Source: Prevotella sp. (GTDB lineage Bacteria > Bacteroidota > Bacteroidia > Bacteroidales > Bacteroidaceae). From it: DNA of 64,000 nt. A program made the position numbers and the translations under genes. The stretch covers positions 1 to 64,000 of the forward strand of contig JAGCDO010000027.1 of assembly GCA_017651265.1 (NCBI GenBank). The letters run 5' to 3'. The notes under the pieces were generated by a model. It saw nothing but the letters and a program-made list of their open reading frames with translations, searched no databases and was not told where the DNA came from. Shown here piece after piece: positions 18,294 to 26,998 of the stretch. Numbering within the stretch: position 1 is the first letter of the stretch; every line of letters starts with the position of its first letter.

Positions 18294-20777
18294 ATGTCAA
18301 ACCTAATGAAAACAGCGCTCGTATGGTGTGCAGTCATGATGGGACTAACCGTGCAGGCGAGAGAACGACAATGCTTTGACAACGACTGGCGATTCCATCT
18401 TGGTGATTCCGTCCAGATGTCGAAAGTAGAGTATAACGATTCCTGGTGGCGCAAGTTGGATGTGCCGCACGACTGGGCTATCGAGGGTGATTTCTATGCC
18501 GGCAATCCCAGTGGTGCAGGAGGCGGTGCCTTACCTGGCGGCATCGGTTGGTACCGTAAGCATTTTAGAATTGAAGAATCAAATCATAAAGTTCAAAGTT
18601 CTAAGTTCAAAGTTCAATATTATTTGGAGTTCGACGGTGTATATATGAACTCCACGGTCTATGTCAACGGACAGAAGGTGGGATATCGCCCTTATGGTTA
18701 CAGTTCGTTCGAGTATGATATCACACCCTATCTGAAGGAAGGGGAGAATGTGGTGGCTGTACGGGTGGACAACTCCGACCAGCCCAATTCCCGTTGGTAT
18801 AGTGGCTGCGGCATCTACCGTCATGTGTGGCTCACGAAGACGGACCCTATCCATGTAAAGCACTGGGGTGTGCATGTGGAGACGCAGGCTGATGGTAAGG
18901 TGTTTGTGGAAGCTGATATTGAGAATCCCTCGAACGCCAAACTTACTGTCTCTCATACCCTTTATGATCCTGATGGAAAAATAGTTGCCCGTGGCAATGG
19001 TAAAAGTGCAAAGTTCAAAGTTCAAAGTTCAAAGTTAAAACGGTGGTCGTGCGAGACCCCCTATATATATAAGGTACGTACAGAAGTGAAGAGTGGCGGT
19101 AAGGTGGTGGATACCTACGAGACCACTACGGGCTTCCGCGATTTCAAGTTCGATCCCCAAACGGGTTTCTGGCTCAATGGTAAGAACTTTAAGATCAATG
19201 GTGTATGCGAGCATCATGACTTTGGTTGTCTGGGTGCTGCCTTGAACGAGGATGCCCTGCATCGTAAGCTCTCCAAGCTGAAGGCGATGGGAGTGAACTC
19301 CATCCGTTCTTCGCATAACCCGCCCGCACCTGAGTTGCTGAATATGTGCGACACCATGGGACTGATCGTGATGGACGAGAGCTTCGACATGTGGCGGCGC
19401 AAGAAGACACAGAACGACTATGCCCGCTTCTTCGAGGAATGGCATGAAAGAGACCTGTCTGATTTGGTGTTACGCGACCGTAACCATCCTTGCATCTTGA
19501 TGTGGAGCATCGGTAATGAGGTGTTGGAACAGTGGTCGAGCACCGATAATGATGAGCTCACCTTGGAACAAGCTAACCTCCTGCTCAATGCGAGTCGTGA
19601 TGCTTCGACGCTGGCCAAGGACGGGGAGTTGAGTCCGAACTCCCTGCTGACCATCCATCTGGCGGATATCATCAGGAAGTACGACAAGTCGCGCCCCATC
19701 ACTGCCGGCTGTAATGAACCGAATCCGAACAACCATCTCTTCAAGAGCGGTGTGATCGATATCATCGGCTTCAACTATCACCATCAGTGGGTGAAGGATG
19801 TCAGGAAAAACTTCCCCGACAAGCCTTTTATCTTTAGCGAGAGTGTTTCGGCCCTGCAGACAAGAGGGTATTATAAGATGCCTTCTGATGTGGTTACCTG
19901 GGCTCCCGAGGAATGGTACCTGCCTTATACCGATCCTTCGTATATGTGCTCGTCATACGACAATATGCATGCGTCGTGGAGCTCTACCCATGAGGAAACA
20001 TGGGATGTGGTGAAACATAACAGTTTCGTAGGAGGACAGTATATCTGGACGGGCTGGGACTACATTGGTGAGCCTACGCCTTACGGATTCCCTGCCCGCT
20101 CGTCGTATTTCGGTATGATCGACCTGGCGGGCTTCCCCAAGGACAGTTACTATATGTATCAGAGTGAGTGGACGGACAAACCGGTGCTGCACTTGTTCCC
20201 GCATTGGAACTGGCTGCCTGGTCAGACTATCGATATGTGGTGCTACTATAACAATGCCGATGAGGTGGAACTGTTCATCAACGGTAAGAGTCAGGGCGTG
20301 CGCCGCAAGACAGGAGAACAACCTGAAGGACGGTATGATATGCACCAGACCAAGGCGAAGCTGAACAGTGAATACCATGTGGGATGGCGCGTGACCTTCG
20401 AACCGGGTGAGGTAAAGGCCGTGGCTCGTAATAACGGAAAGGTGGTGAACGAACAGGTTATCAAGACCGCTGGTGCTCCTGCAAGCATTCGTCTCATCCC
20501 TGATTATCAAGGAAAGACTACCACGTTCGTGAATGTAGAGGTGGTGGATAAAGATGGTAACCTCTGTCCGCTGGCCGAGGATCAGATCTATTTCTCTGTT
20601 GACGGCGGTGCGGAGATTATCGGTACCGACAATGGTTGTCAGACCTCCATGGAGAATTTTAAGTCGCCCCAACGTAAAGCCTTCTTTGGAAAGTGTATGG
20701 TGGTGGTCAAGGGTAAGGGAACACTCAAAGCGCTGTCGCCTGTACTGGGCAAGAGTGAATTAAACATTTTGCATTAA
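18294..20777 (+). CDS. Glycoside hydrolase family 2, beta-galactosidase-like, with repeat-encoded insertions
   Basis: The product has 827 residues. A signal peptide (about 1-22) is followed by the GH2 sugar-binding sandwich (about 28-180), the immunoglobulin-like domain (about 185-285), and the TIM barrel with acid/base E409 in WSIGNEV and nucleophile E516 in FSESVSA. A DUF4982-like and a final Ig-like domain close it. The likely role is removal of beta-linked galactose from oligosaccharides. Two period-7 repeat tracts lie in frame: residues ~92-110 (IEESNHKVQSSKFKVQ) between two strands of the first domain, and residues ~238-250 (KFKVQSSKLKR) in the second. The catalytic parts are intact, so the enzyme is probably active. 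Confidence 0.9.
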   Translation: MSNLMKTALVWCAVMMGLTVQARERQCFDNDWRFHLGDSVQMSKVEYNDSWWRKLDVPHDWAIEGDFYAGNPSGAGGGALPGGIGWYRKHFRIEESNHKVQSSKFKVQYYLEFDGVYMNSTVYVNGQKVGYRPYGYSSFEYDITPYLKEGENVVAVRVDNSDQPNSRWYSGCGIYRHVWLTKTDPIHVKHWGVHVETQADGKVFVEADIENPSNAKLTVSHTLYDPDGKIVARGNGKSAKFKVQSSKLKRWSCETPYIYKVRTEVKSGGKVVDTYETTTGFRDFKFDPQTGFWLNGKNFKINGVCEHHDFGCLGAALNEDALHRKLSKLKAMGVNSIRSSHNPPAPELLNMCDTMGLIVMDESFDMWRRKKTQNDYARFFEEWHERDLSDLVLRDRNHPCILMWSIGNEVLEQWSSTDNDELTLEQANLLLNASRDASTLAKDGELSPNSLLTIHLADIIRKYDKSRPITAGCNEPNPNNHLFKSGVIDIIGFNYHHQWVKDVRKNFPDKPFIFSESVSALQTRGYYKMPSDVVTWAPEEWYLPYTDPSYMCSSYDNMHASWSSTHEETWDVVKHNSFVGGQYIWTGWDYIGEPTPYGFPARSSYFGMIDLAGFPKDSYYMYQSEWTDKPVLHLFPHWNWLPGQTIDMWCYYNNADEVELFINGKSQGVRRKTGEQPEGRYDMHQTKAKLNSEYHVGWRVTFEPGEVKAVARNNGKVVNEQVIKTAGAPASIRLIPDYQGKTTTFVNVEVVDKDGNLCPLAEDQIYFSVDGGAEIIGTDNGCQTSMENFKSPQRKAFFGKCMVVVKGKGTLKALSPVLGKSELNILH
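18566..18621 (+). repeat. In-frame period-7 tract inside the GH2 gene (eight units)
   Basis: Successive heptamers TAGAATT, GAAGAAT, CAAATCA, TAAAGTT, CAAAGTT, CTAAGTT, CAAAGTT, CAATATT run without interruption. The clearest part is four near-identical AAAGTTC-type units at 18588-18615. It encodes a Lys/Ser/Val/Gln-rich segment in the first domain. Confidence 0.8.
19003..19037 (+). repeat. Second in-frame AAAGTTC tract inside the GH2 gene (five units)
   Basis: AAAGTGC, AAAGTTC, AAAGTTC, AAAGTTC, AAAGTTA lie at 19003, 19010, 19017, 19024 and 19031. It is the same unit as the tract 400 bases upstream in the same gene. It encodes KSAKFKVQSSKLK, and the reading frame is kept. Confidence 0.88.
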
Positions 20778-20789
20778 GCATCATGAATT

Positions 20790-23126
20790 ATGAAAAGGTA
20801 CCTGATAGCTTTATCATTTATCATTTGTCATTTGACATTTAGCAACGTAGCTGCACAAATCCAGACCAACGCAGGTGTTCAGTACCTGCAGTGTATGCCG
20901 AAAGATATGTCAACAGATTTCAGTGATCTGTCGAATACCTATTTTCTGGCTGATTCACTCACGAGCTTCGATGCGTCAAAGGGAGAAGGATTGGTGCAGT
21001 GGAAACGTTACCGTTTGTCACCCCGCCAGGCATTTAACCTCAACGGCTATTGGCCAGTGCGCATGCAGATGCTCGATTTCCCTGATGCAGCCTATGTGAA
21101 TGATCCTGAATTGAAAATCAAAATAGAGTTTCTGACACCCAGAACGGTCAGAATCAGGATGCTGACAACACCTGTGGAACCGAAGAACAATGATCAGGAT
21201 GATGTGATGTTCTGTGAGGCATTCAAGAAGAGAACCAATCCTAACCTCTCCATCAAGAGGGGAGAAGATGATGGGAAGATAACCTATCGTTCTGAGTTCG
21301 GTTCTGTTGAGGTGCAGAAGTATCCCTGGCGCATCATAGTCAAGGATGCGAAGGGTAAGGTGCTTACGCAGACACGCCATATCATCGATAACGACTCTTC
21401 TCAGATCAAACTGCTTCCTTTCTCATTCATCAAGAGGGGATCGGATAACAGTAGAAGTGTGAATCCTGTGTTCACCCTTGCTCCCAACGAGCGTATCTAT
21501 GGCTGCGGTGAGTCGTTTACCTCACTCAACAAGGTAGGACAGAAGGTGCATCTTTCTGTTACCGATCCGCAAGGACCCGAAAGCGACGGTCAGTATAAAC
21601 CGGTACCGTTCTATTTCTCGAATCGCGGCTATGGGGTGTTCATGCACACCTCGGCACCTGTCACCTGCGACTTCGGTCAGAGCTATATCGGTGCGCAGCG
21701 CCTGTTCATGGCTGATGAGCAGATCGACCTCTTCCTTTTCTTCGGTGAACCGAAGGAGATCCTGGACGAATATACTAATGTAACAGGAAAGAGTCCGATG
21801 CTTCCCCTTTGGAGCTTTGGTACCTGGATGAGTCGTATTACTTATTTCTCTCAGGAGGAAGGACTGGAGATTGCCCATCAGTTGCGCAACCATCGTATTC
21901 CTGCCGATGTGATTCATTTCGACACAGGGTGGTTCGATGTAGATTGGCAATGCGACTATGAGTTCTCGAAGAACCGTTTCAAGAATCCGGTGAAGATGTT
22001 GAAGCAGCTGGCTGACGACGGTTTCCATACTTGTCTGTGGCAGCTCCCGTATTTCACACCGAAGAACCGCTTCTTCCCGGAGATCATTGAGAAAGGTCTC
22101 CACGTGGTGAATGCTACGGGCGGTATGCCTGTGGAAGATGCGATTCTCGATTTCTCCAATCCCGAAACAGTAGCGTGGTATCAGTCGAAGATTCTCGGTC
22201 TGTTGAAGCAAGGCGTTTCTACCATCAAGTGCGACTTCGGTGAGGCGGCTCCTTACAACGGATTCTATCACAGTGGTAAGGGTGGTTTGTATGAACACAA
22301 CCTCTATCCGTTGCGTTATAATAAGGCACTTTGGGAGGCAGTGGAACAGCAATATCCGGGTAATGGCATCATCTGGGCACGGTCGGCATGGGCCGGCTCG
22401 CAGCGTTATGCCCTGCATTGGGGCGGTGATGCGGCTACCACCAATACCGGAATGTTAGGTGATCTGCGGGGAGGACTGAGTTTCGGTCTGAGTGGTTTCT
22501 CTTTCTGGAGTCATGACATGGGCGGCTTTGTCACCGCCAGTCCTGAGGATATCTACCGCCGTTGGCTGCCCTTCGGCTTCCTCTCATCCCATACAAGAGC
22601 CCATGGCGCTCCTCCTACAGAGCCTTGGCTGATCTCCGAGAGCTTTACCGATGCGTTCCGGGCATGTGCCGAGATGAAGTATAAGCTGATGCCTTATGTC
22701 TATGCACAGGCAAAGGAGTGCTCTGATAAAGGTCTTCCCATGGTACGGGCGCTTTTGGTGGAGTTCCCCAATGATCCAGGTGCATGGTTAGTGGAAGATG
22801 AATACATGTTCGGCAGTCAGATGCTGGTGGCTCCTTTATTGGAGAGCGGAAACAGTCGTACCTGCTATTTGCCAAAGGGCAAGTGGATTGATTACCAAAC
22901 CGGACGTATCTATGAAAGTGGTTATCAAGAGATCGAGGCAGGGAAGATTCCGTGTATCATCCTGGTTCGCGATGGCTCGCTGATTCCTCATGTACCTCTT
23001 GCCCAGCGTACTGACAAGATTGAGTGGGACAAAGTGGAGTGGAAAGCCTATCGCGCTGATTCCCCGACATGCAAGGGCTTGCTCTTCAAGCCTGGAGACA
23101 AGAATTTGCAAGTGGTAGAGGAATAA
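20790..23126 (+). CDS. Glycoside hydrolase family 31, YicI-type alpha-xylosidase
   Basis: The product has 778 residues. A signal peptide (about 1-23, ending NVAAQ) is partly encoded by a TCATTTA-type heptamer tract. The GH31 barrel has nucleophile D482 in IKCDFGEAAP. That form of the motif (KxDFGE) is the YicI alpha-xylosidase type and differs from the WWMDASEP form of the other two GH31 genes here. There is no PA14 insertion. It is the last gene of the operon, 12 bases after the GH2 stop. It likely removes terminal alpha-xylose from xylosylated oligosaccharides; a different GH31 specificity is possible. Confidence 0.88.
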   Translation: MKRYLIALSFIICHLTFSNVAAQIQTNAGVQYLQCMPKDMSTDFSDLSNTYFLADSLTSFDASKGEGLVQWKRYRLSPRQAFNLNGYWPVRMQMLDFPDAAYVNDPELKIKIEFLTPRTVRIRMLTTPVEPKNNDQDDVMFCEAFKKRTNPNLSIKRGEDDGKITYRSEFGSVEVQKYPWRIIVKDAKGKVLTQTRHIIDNDSSQIKLLPFSFIKRGSDNSRSVNPVFTLAPNERIYGCGESFTSLNKVGQKVHLSVTDPQGPESDGQYKPVPFYFSNRGYGVFMHTSAPVTCDFGQSYIGAQRLFMADEQIDLFLFFGEPKEILDEYTNVTGKSPMLPLWSFGTWMSRITYFSQEEGLEIAHQLRNHRIPADVIHFDTGWFDVDWQCDYEFSKNRFKNPVKMLKQLADDGFHTCLWQLPYFTPKNRFFPEIIEKGLHVVNATGGMPVEDAILDFSNPETVAWYQSKILGLLKQGVSTIKCDFGEAAPYNGFYHSGKGGLYEHNLYPLRYNKALWEAVEQQYPGNGIIWARSAWAGSQRYALHWGGDAATTNTGMLGDLRGGLSFGLSGFSFWSHDMGGFVTASPEDIYRRWLPFGFLSSHTRAHGAPPTEPWLISESFTDAFRACAEMKYKLMPYVYAQAKECSDKGLPMVRALLVEFPNDPGAWLVEDEYMFGSQMLVAPLLESGNSRTCYLPKGKWIDYQTGRIYESGYQEIEAGKIPCIILVRDGSLIPHVPLAQRTDKIEWDKVEWKAYRADSPTCKGLLFKPGDKNLQVVEE
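20814..20841 (+). repeat. Period-7 tract encoding the signal-peptide core of the second GH31
   Basis: Units TCATTTA, TCATTTG, TCATTTG, ACATTTA at 20814, 20821, 20828 and 20835. Translated in frame they give most of the hydrophobic stretch SFIICHLTFS of the signal peptide. Confidence 0.8.
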
Positions 23127-23179
23127 CAAGTCTTTTAGAAAGTCTTAGTTCCTTATCGATTCGGAAAAGTCCAATATTA

Positions 23180-23211
23180 TTTGGCTTTTCCCTTACTTTT
23201 TCGTACCTTCG
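23180..23211 (+). promoter_or_regulatory. mntP promoter, close to leaderless
   Basis: TTTG (23180-23183), 20 bases, TACCTTCG (23204-23211). The ATG at 23217 begins 5 bases after the -7 box, so the transcript would have almost no leader. No manganese riboswitch of the yybP-ykoY type fits in the space. Confidence 0.6.
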
Positions 23212-23216
23212 CGGCC

Positions 23217-23789
23217 ATGATGGACTTATTTGATCTATTATTCCTGGCTGTAGCTTTGGCCATGGACTGTTTCACTGTCTCGATGGTGAGTGGAGCTATC
23301 CTGCAAAGACAAGTATGGAAGGTGATCCTGCAGATCAGTTTCCTGTTCGGCTTGTTCCAGGCGATGATGCCTTTGTTAGGATGGTTAGGGACAACTTATG
23401 TACAGCAGTATATTGAGGCATACGACCATTGGATTGCCTTTGCCTTGCTGGCCTTTATCGGTATCAGGATGATCCGTGAAGCCTTCATGCCCGAAGAGGA
23501 GCGGTTCTTCAATCCCCGTAAGCTACGCACACAAATCCTGCTGGCCATAGCCACCAGTATTGATGCCTTGGCCGTAGGAATCTCTTTTGTTTGTACAGGC
23601 TATCATACCTTGAGGAGTCTTACTCTTCCCCTATGGATTATCGGTATTGTTTCCTTTGTCTTTGCCATCATCGGTAACCTGCTCGGCATCCGCTTTGGGA
23701 AGATAGGGAAACGGTTCAAGCCAGAACTGATCGGCGGTCTTATCCTGATTGGAATCGGCTGCAAGATCCTTTATACGCATTTGACTTGA
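23217..23789 (+). CDS. mntP: Putative manganese efflux pump MntP
   Basis: The product is a 190-residue inner-membrane protein with about six hydrophobic helices. The N-terminal helix has the family signature LAVALAMDCFTVSM (Asp in the membrane) and the second half repeats it as ATSIDALAVGISF. These paired acidic intramembrane motifs define MntP (DUF204). Length matches the family (about 190 residues). The start at 23217 was chosen because it follows the -7 box directly and removes a non-hydrophobic extension. It exports Mn(II) and protects against manganese excess. It is a single-gene unit. Confidence 0.9.
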   Translation: MMDLFDLLFLAVALAMDCFTVSMVSGAILQRQVWKVILQISFLFGLFQAMMPLLGWLGTTYVQQYIEAYDHWIAFALLAFIGIRMIREAFMPEEERFFNPRKLRTQILLAIATSIDALAVGISFVCTGYHTLRSLTLPLWIIGIVSFVFAIIGNLLGIRFGKIGKRFKPELIGGLILIGIGCKILYTHLT

Positions 23790-23841
23790 TGTGAGATGCT
23801 TGAATCTAGTATATCATTTGGCTGTTTATGCGGTTTGAGAA

Positions 23842-24873
23842 GTGGATTGGGAAACATACAAAAAGCATAAACCTTTTGCGGGTGAGAAGAAAGCATCCAT
23901 GCTGCGGCGGCGTGTGGGTCACGACTATGAATCGCGGCGTATTTATCTTATTACGATGACTGTAGAGGGGCGTCGTCCTCTTTTAGGTAAACTTGTAGGA
24001 GATGCTGAAGCGATGGACGGTAGTCCTGAGGCTCCAAGAATCGAGCTCTCACCTTTAGGTAAGAAGGTAGAAGAATGCTGGAAAGCTATCAGCAGATATT
24101 ACCCAGAGGTACGAGTGTTAGCCATCACGATTATGCCCGACCATCTGCACGGCATCCTTTTCGTGGAACGTCGGATGGATGAGCATCTGGGAATGGTTAT
24201 TAAGGGATTCAAAACAGGCTGCAATAAAGTTTATCGTAGTTGGCTTTTGTCTCAAGTGCACCAACCGTGTACCTCTATGCCGCAACAGTGTTGCCGCAAA
24301 GATGACGATAGAACACATGGCTTTCTCTTCTCACGAAACTACAACGACCACATCCTTGATAGTCCTGAAGAACTAAAGCGGTGGTTCGCCTATCTCAAAG
24401 ACAACCCTCGTAGGCTGGCCATTAAACGGCAGCACCCCGAATTCTTTACGATTGTTCGACATGTGAACATCGGAGAATGGTCATGTCAAATGGTAGGGAA
24501 CCAAGAACTTCTTTCCTATCCTGAAAAGTCGGCCGTTGTAGTGCACAGTGCATATAGTGATGAAGAATTCAAGGAGCGAAAACAAAAGTGGCTCGCATTA
24601 GCAAAAAGAGGAGGAGTACTTGTTAGTGCATCTATTTCAAAAAGGGAAAAGGAAGTGATGCGTGAAGCTATGAATTGCGGCTATCGACTGATTGTACTTC
24701 GTGAGAATGGCTTTCCTCCATTGTACAAGCCAGCTGGTGAGTCGTTTTCTGCTTGCTCCAAGGGCGTACTCTTGCAGATATGTCCGTGGGAGTATCACAT
24801 GAACCGTCGTATAATCTCTCGCGAACAATGTTTACAACTCAATAGATTGGCGGAGTATATTGCCAGTCGTTAA
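23842..24873 (+). CDS. REP-associated tyrosine transposase (Y1 HUH) with extra C-terminal domain
   Basis: The product has 343 residues with a GTG start; an in-frame stop lies two codons upstream. The first ~210 residues are a Y1/IS200-like HUH nuclease: H101-x-H103 in MPDHLHGIL and catalytic Tyr167 in FSRNYNDHI, the arrangement of RAYT single-copy transposases. About residues 225-343 form an added domain (GGVLVSASISKREKEVM... LIVLRENGFPPLYKPAGE... LLQICPWEYH). It looks like a DprA/lysine-decarboxylase-type Rossmann fold. No terminal inverted repeats or target duplication are visible, so it looks domesticated. Its stop abuts the stop of the convergent symporter gene. It could process the hairpin repeats found elsewhere in the genome, such as those at 34.3 kb (inference). 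Confidence 0.85.
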   Translation: MDWETYKKHKPFAGEKKASMLRRRVGHDYESRRIYLITMTVEGRRPLLGKLVGDAEAMDGSPEAPRIELSPLGKKVEECWKAISRYYPEVRVLAITIMPDHLHGILFVERRMDEHLGMVIKGFKTGCNKVYRSWLLSQVHQPCTSMPQQCCRKDDDRTHGFLFSRNYNDHILDSPEELKRWFAYLKDNPRRLAIKRQHPEFFTIVRHVNIGEWSCQMVGNQELLSYPEKSAVVVHSAYSDEEFKERKQKWLALAKRGGVLVSASISKREKEVMREAMNCGYRLIVLRENGFPPLYKPAGESFSACSKGVLLQICPWEYHMNRRIISREQCLQLNRLAEYIASR

Positions 24874-26253
24874 CTATTCCATATCCTTATCCAGTCGGTC
24901 TTCCCACAGATAATGACGGGTTTCTTTGACCAGTACACCGCTGAGGAAGAGGAGGGAGAGGAGGTTCGGGATGGCCATGAGCGCATTCATGCAGTCGGCC
25001 AGGTTCCATACGATGGTAAGGTTCATCACGGCTCCGATAAAGATGGCGATGATATACAGGACGCGGTAGATATTCTTAGCCTGGAACTTCGATTCCGGCG
25101 ATTTCTTCCTGAGGTTTCCCAAGTATTCCACAGCACGTTCCCCATAGAGCTCCCAACCGAGGATGGTGGAGAAGGCGAAGGTGAGCAGACCGAAGGTGAG
25201 CAAGGGTGCTCCGATATAAGGAATCTTACTGAACGCCACCTTGGTCAAGGCAGCTCCGTTCTCGTAGGAGATATCCGGATAGGCAATGATACTGCTCACA
25301 ATGACCAGTCCGGTAAGGGCGCAGATTACTACGGTATCCCAGAAGGTACCGCTGGAAGAAACCAATGCCTGACGAACAGGGTTGCGCGTCTGAGCTGCAG
25401 AGGCCACGATGGGTGCACTACCCATACCCGACTCGTTTGAGAAGAGTCCGCGCGCAATACCATAACGGGCAGCCATCATCACTGTTCCACCCACAAAGCC
25501 ACCGCCTGCAGCCTGTGGAGAGAAGGCAGCCTCACAGATCAGCTTCAGTGCCGGCCACACATACGCGCCATTCATGAAGAGGATGACGATGCAGCCGATG
25601 ACATAGAAGAAAGCCATGAAAGGAACGAGCATCATACAAACCCTTGCGATGCTTTTGATACCGCCGAGAACCACAGCACCTGTCAGCAGCATGATCACAA
25701 TTCCTGTGATATAGGGCGAAATGCTATAGGTTTCGAAGGTCAGGGTAGCAATGGCGTTGGCCTGTACGGTGTTACCAATACCGAAAGAGGCGATGGCGGT
25801 GAACACGGCAAAGAGAATGGCCATACCCTTCCAGCCCAGACCTTTTTCCAATGCGTACATCGGACCGCCCAGCATGCGTCCCTGTGGTGTCTTCTCGCGA
25901 TACTTCACGGCCAGTAGTCCTTCAGCATATTTTGTAGAAATACCGAACAAACCGGTAAGCCAGCACCATAGTACAGCACCAGGTCCGCCTAAGGCAACGG
26001 CCGTAGCCACACCCACGATGTTTCCCGTACCGATGGTGGCAGCCAAGGCAGTAGCCAAGGCACCGAACTGCGATACATCACCTTTCGATCCCTTGTCCTT
26101 CCGAACACTCAGCTTGATGGCCGTCCACAGATAACGTTGCGGGAATTTCAATCGGAAAGTCAGGAAAACATGCGTTCCCAACAACAATATGATCATCGGC
26201 CAGCCCCAGAGGAAACCGCTAATATCTATCAAAATCTGATTAATACTGTCCAT
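24874..26253 (-). CDS. Alanine/glycine:cation symporter (AGCS) family transporter
   Basis: The product is a 459-residue multi-pass membrane protein. It carries AGCS hallmarks such as FGALATALAATIGTGNIVGV (about residues 64-83), which holds the conserved GTGNI sodium and substrate binding region, and NESGMGSAPIVAS in the middle. The ATG at 26253 was preferred to a GTG one codon upstream. Members import alanine or glycine with sodium. The gene overlaps the end of the upstream DUF4230 gene by 14 bases, so the three minus-strand genes form one operon. Confidence 0.92.
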   Translation of the reverse strand: MDSINQILIDISGFLWGWPMIILLLGTHVFLTFRLKFPQRYLWTAIKLSVRKDKGSKGDVSQFGALATALAATIGTGNIVGVATAVALGGPGAVLWCWLTGLFGISTKYAEGLLAVKYREKTPQGRMLGGPMYALEKGLGWKGMAILFAVFTAIASFGIGNTVQANAIATLTFETYSISPYITGIVIMLLTGAVVLGGIKSIARVCMMLVPFMAFFYVIGCIVILFMNGAYVWPALKLICEAAFSPQAAGGGFVGGTVMMAARYGIARGLFSNESGMGSAPIVASAAQTRNPVRQALVSSSGTFWDTVVICALTGLVIVSSIIAYPDISYENGAALTKVAFSKIPYIGAPLLTFGLLTFAFSTILGWELYGERAVEYLGNLRKKSPESKFQAKNIYRVLYIIAIFIGAVMNLTIVWNLADCMNALMAIPNLLSLLFLSGVLVKETRHYLWEDRLDKDME

Positions 26254-26998
26254 CACTATTCACTATTACTTTTACTTGATCGAAGCCCATGGAGCGCATG
26301 AGCTGGTAGAACTGGCGAGTGGCATTCTGTTCGGCACTTGCAATGTTCTCTTTGGTCATGCAGCGATCCTTCATGCGTTGGTAAGCACGTTTGTACATCA
26401 GCTCACGGTCACCATCGGTCCACTTGCCCGACTCGAAGAACGACTTGGTGCGGGCCTCGTCAATGAACCGTTCATCAAGGAGCTTGATGGGCGGTAAGGT
26501 CACCAGGATACTATCCTTCTCCTTTTTGATCCAGTCGGCTGCCACCTCATTCATGTCGATTCCCAGTCGTAGGGTACCATAATAGATGCGGATGAGCTGA
26601 TCGTCGGTGAAGAACCCGTTGCGTGTGGTATCGATCATCTCCTCGTCGGCAATCGAGAGGAACTCCCATTGTCCGATATCCTTCATCGACTTCACCTGAG
26701 TGGGTGTAATCCCGATACGTTGGTCGATCTCGATAGAGGCAGAGGCATCGGTCACCCTATATAAGGTATAGTAGCCAATCCCCACGATGAGAAGGATGAT
26801 GGCCAGAATGGCGACGATGGTCCACTTACTGGCTTTCCCCAGCATCTCGAACAACGACGTAAGCACATTCTCTATCCCTTTGGTAATCTCCTCTTGTGTG
26901 GGATCAGCGTTTTGCTGTGCCTGCTTTTTCTTCGTGGTCTTTGTTGTCTTCTTAGACACCGAAGAAGTCTTTTGGGGAGTAGCTTCCTTCTTGGTCAT
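26240..26998 (-). CDS. DUF4230 membrane-anchored protein
   Basis: The product has 252 residues. A Lys/Thr/Gln-rich cytoplasmic N-terminus (about 1-55) and one membrane helix (about 58-80, TIVAILAIILLIVGIGYYTLY) are followed by the extracytoplasmic DUF4230 domain (ITPTQVKSMKDIGQWEF..., ending RSMGFDQVKVIV). The function of DUF4230 is unknown. The start overlaps the stop of the preceding DUF4230 gene by 4 bases (ATGA), and its 3' end overlaps the symporter start, indicating tight translational coupling. The two DUF4230 proteins, one membrane-anchored and one lipoprotein, may work together. Confidence 0.85.
   Translation of the reverse strand: MTKKEATPQKTSSVSKKTTKTTKKKQAQQNADPTQEEITKGIENVLTSLFEMLGKASKWTIVAILAIILLIVGIGYYTLYRVTDASASIEIDQRIGITPTQVKSMKDIGQWEFLSIADEEMIDTTRNGFFTDDQLIRIYYGTLRLGIDMNEVAADWIKKEKDSILVTLPPIKLLDERFIDEARTKSFFESGKWTDGDRELMYKRAYQRMKDRCMTKENIASAEQNATRQFYQLMRSMGFDQVKVIVNSDGQY

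Noticed and set aside
18566..19037. Repeat tracts as signs of a frameshifted, dead GH2 gene
   Set aside because: The frame is continuous through both tracts and both catalytic glutamates are present.
23127..23216. Manganese riboswitch (yybP-ykoY) upstream of mntP
   Set aside because: Only about 90 bases are available, mostly promoter, and no such fold or motif is seen.
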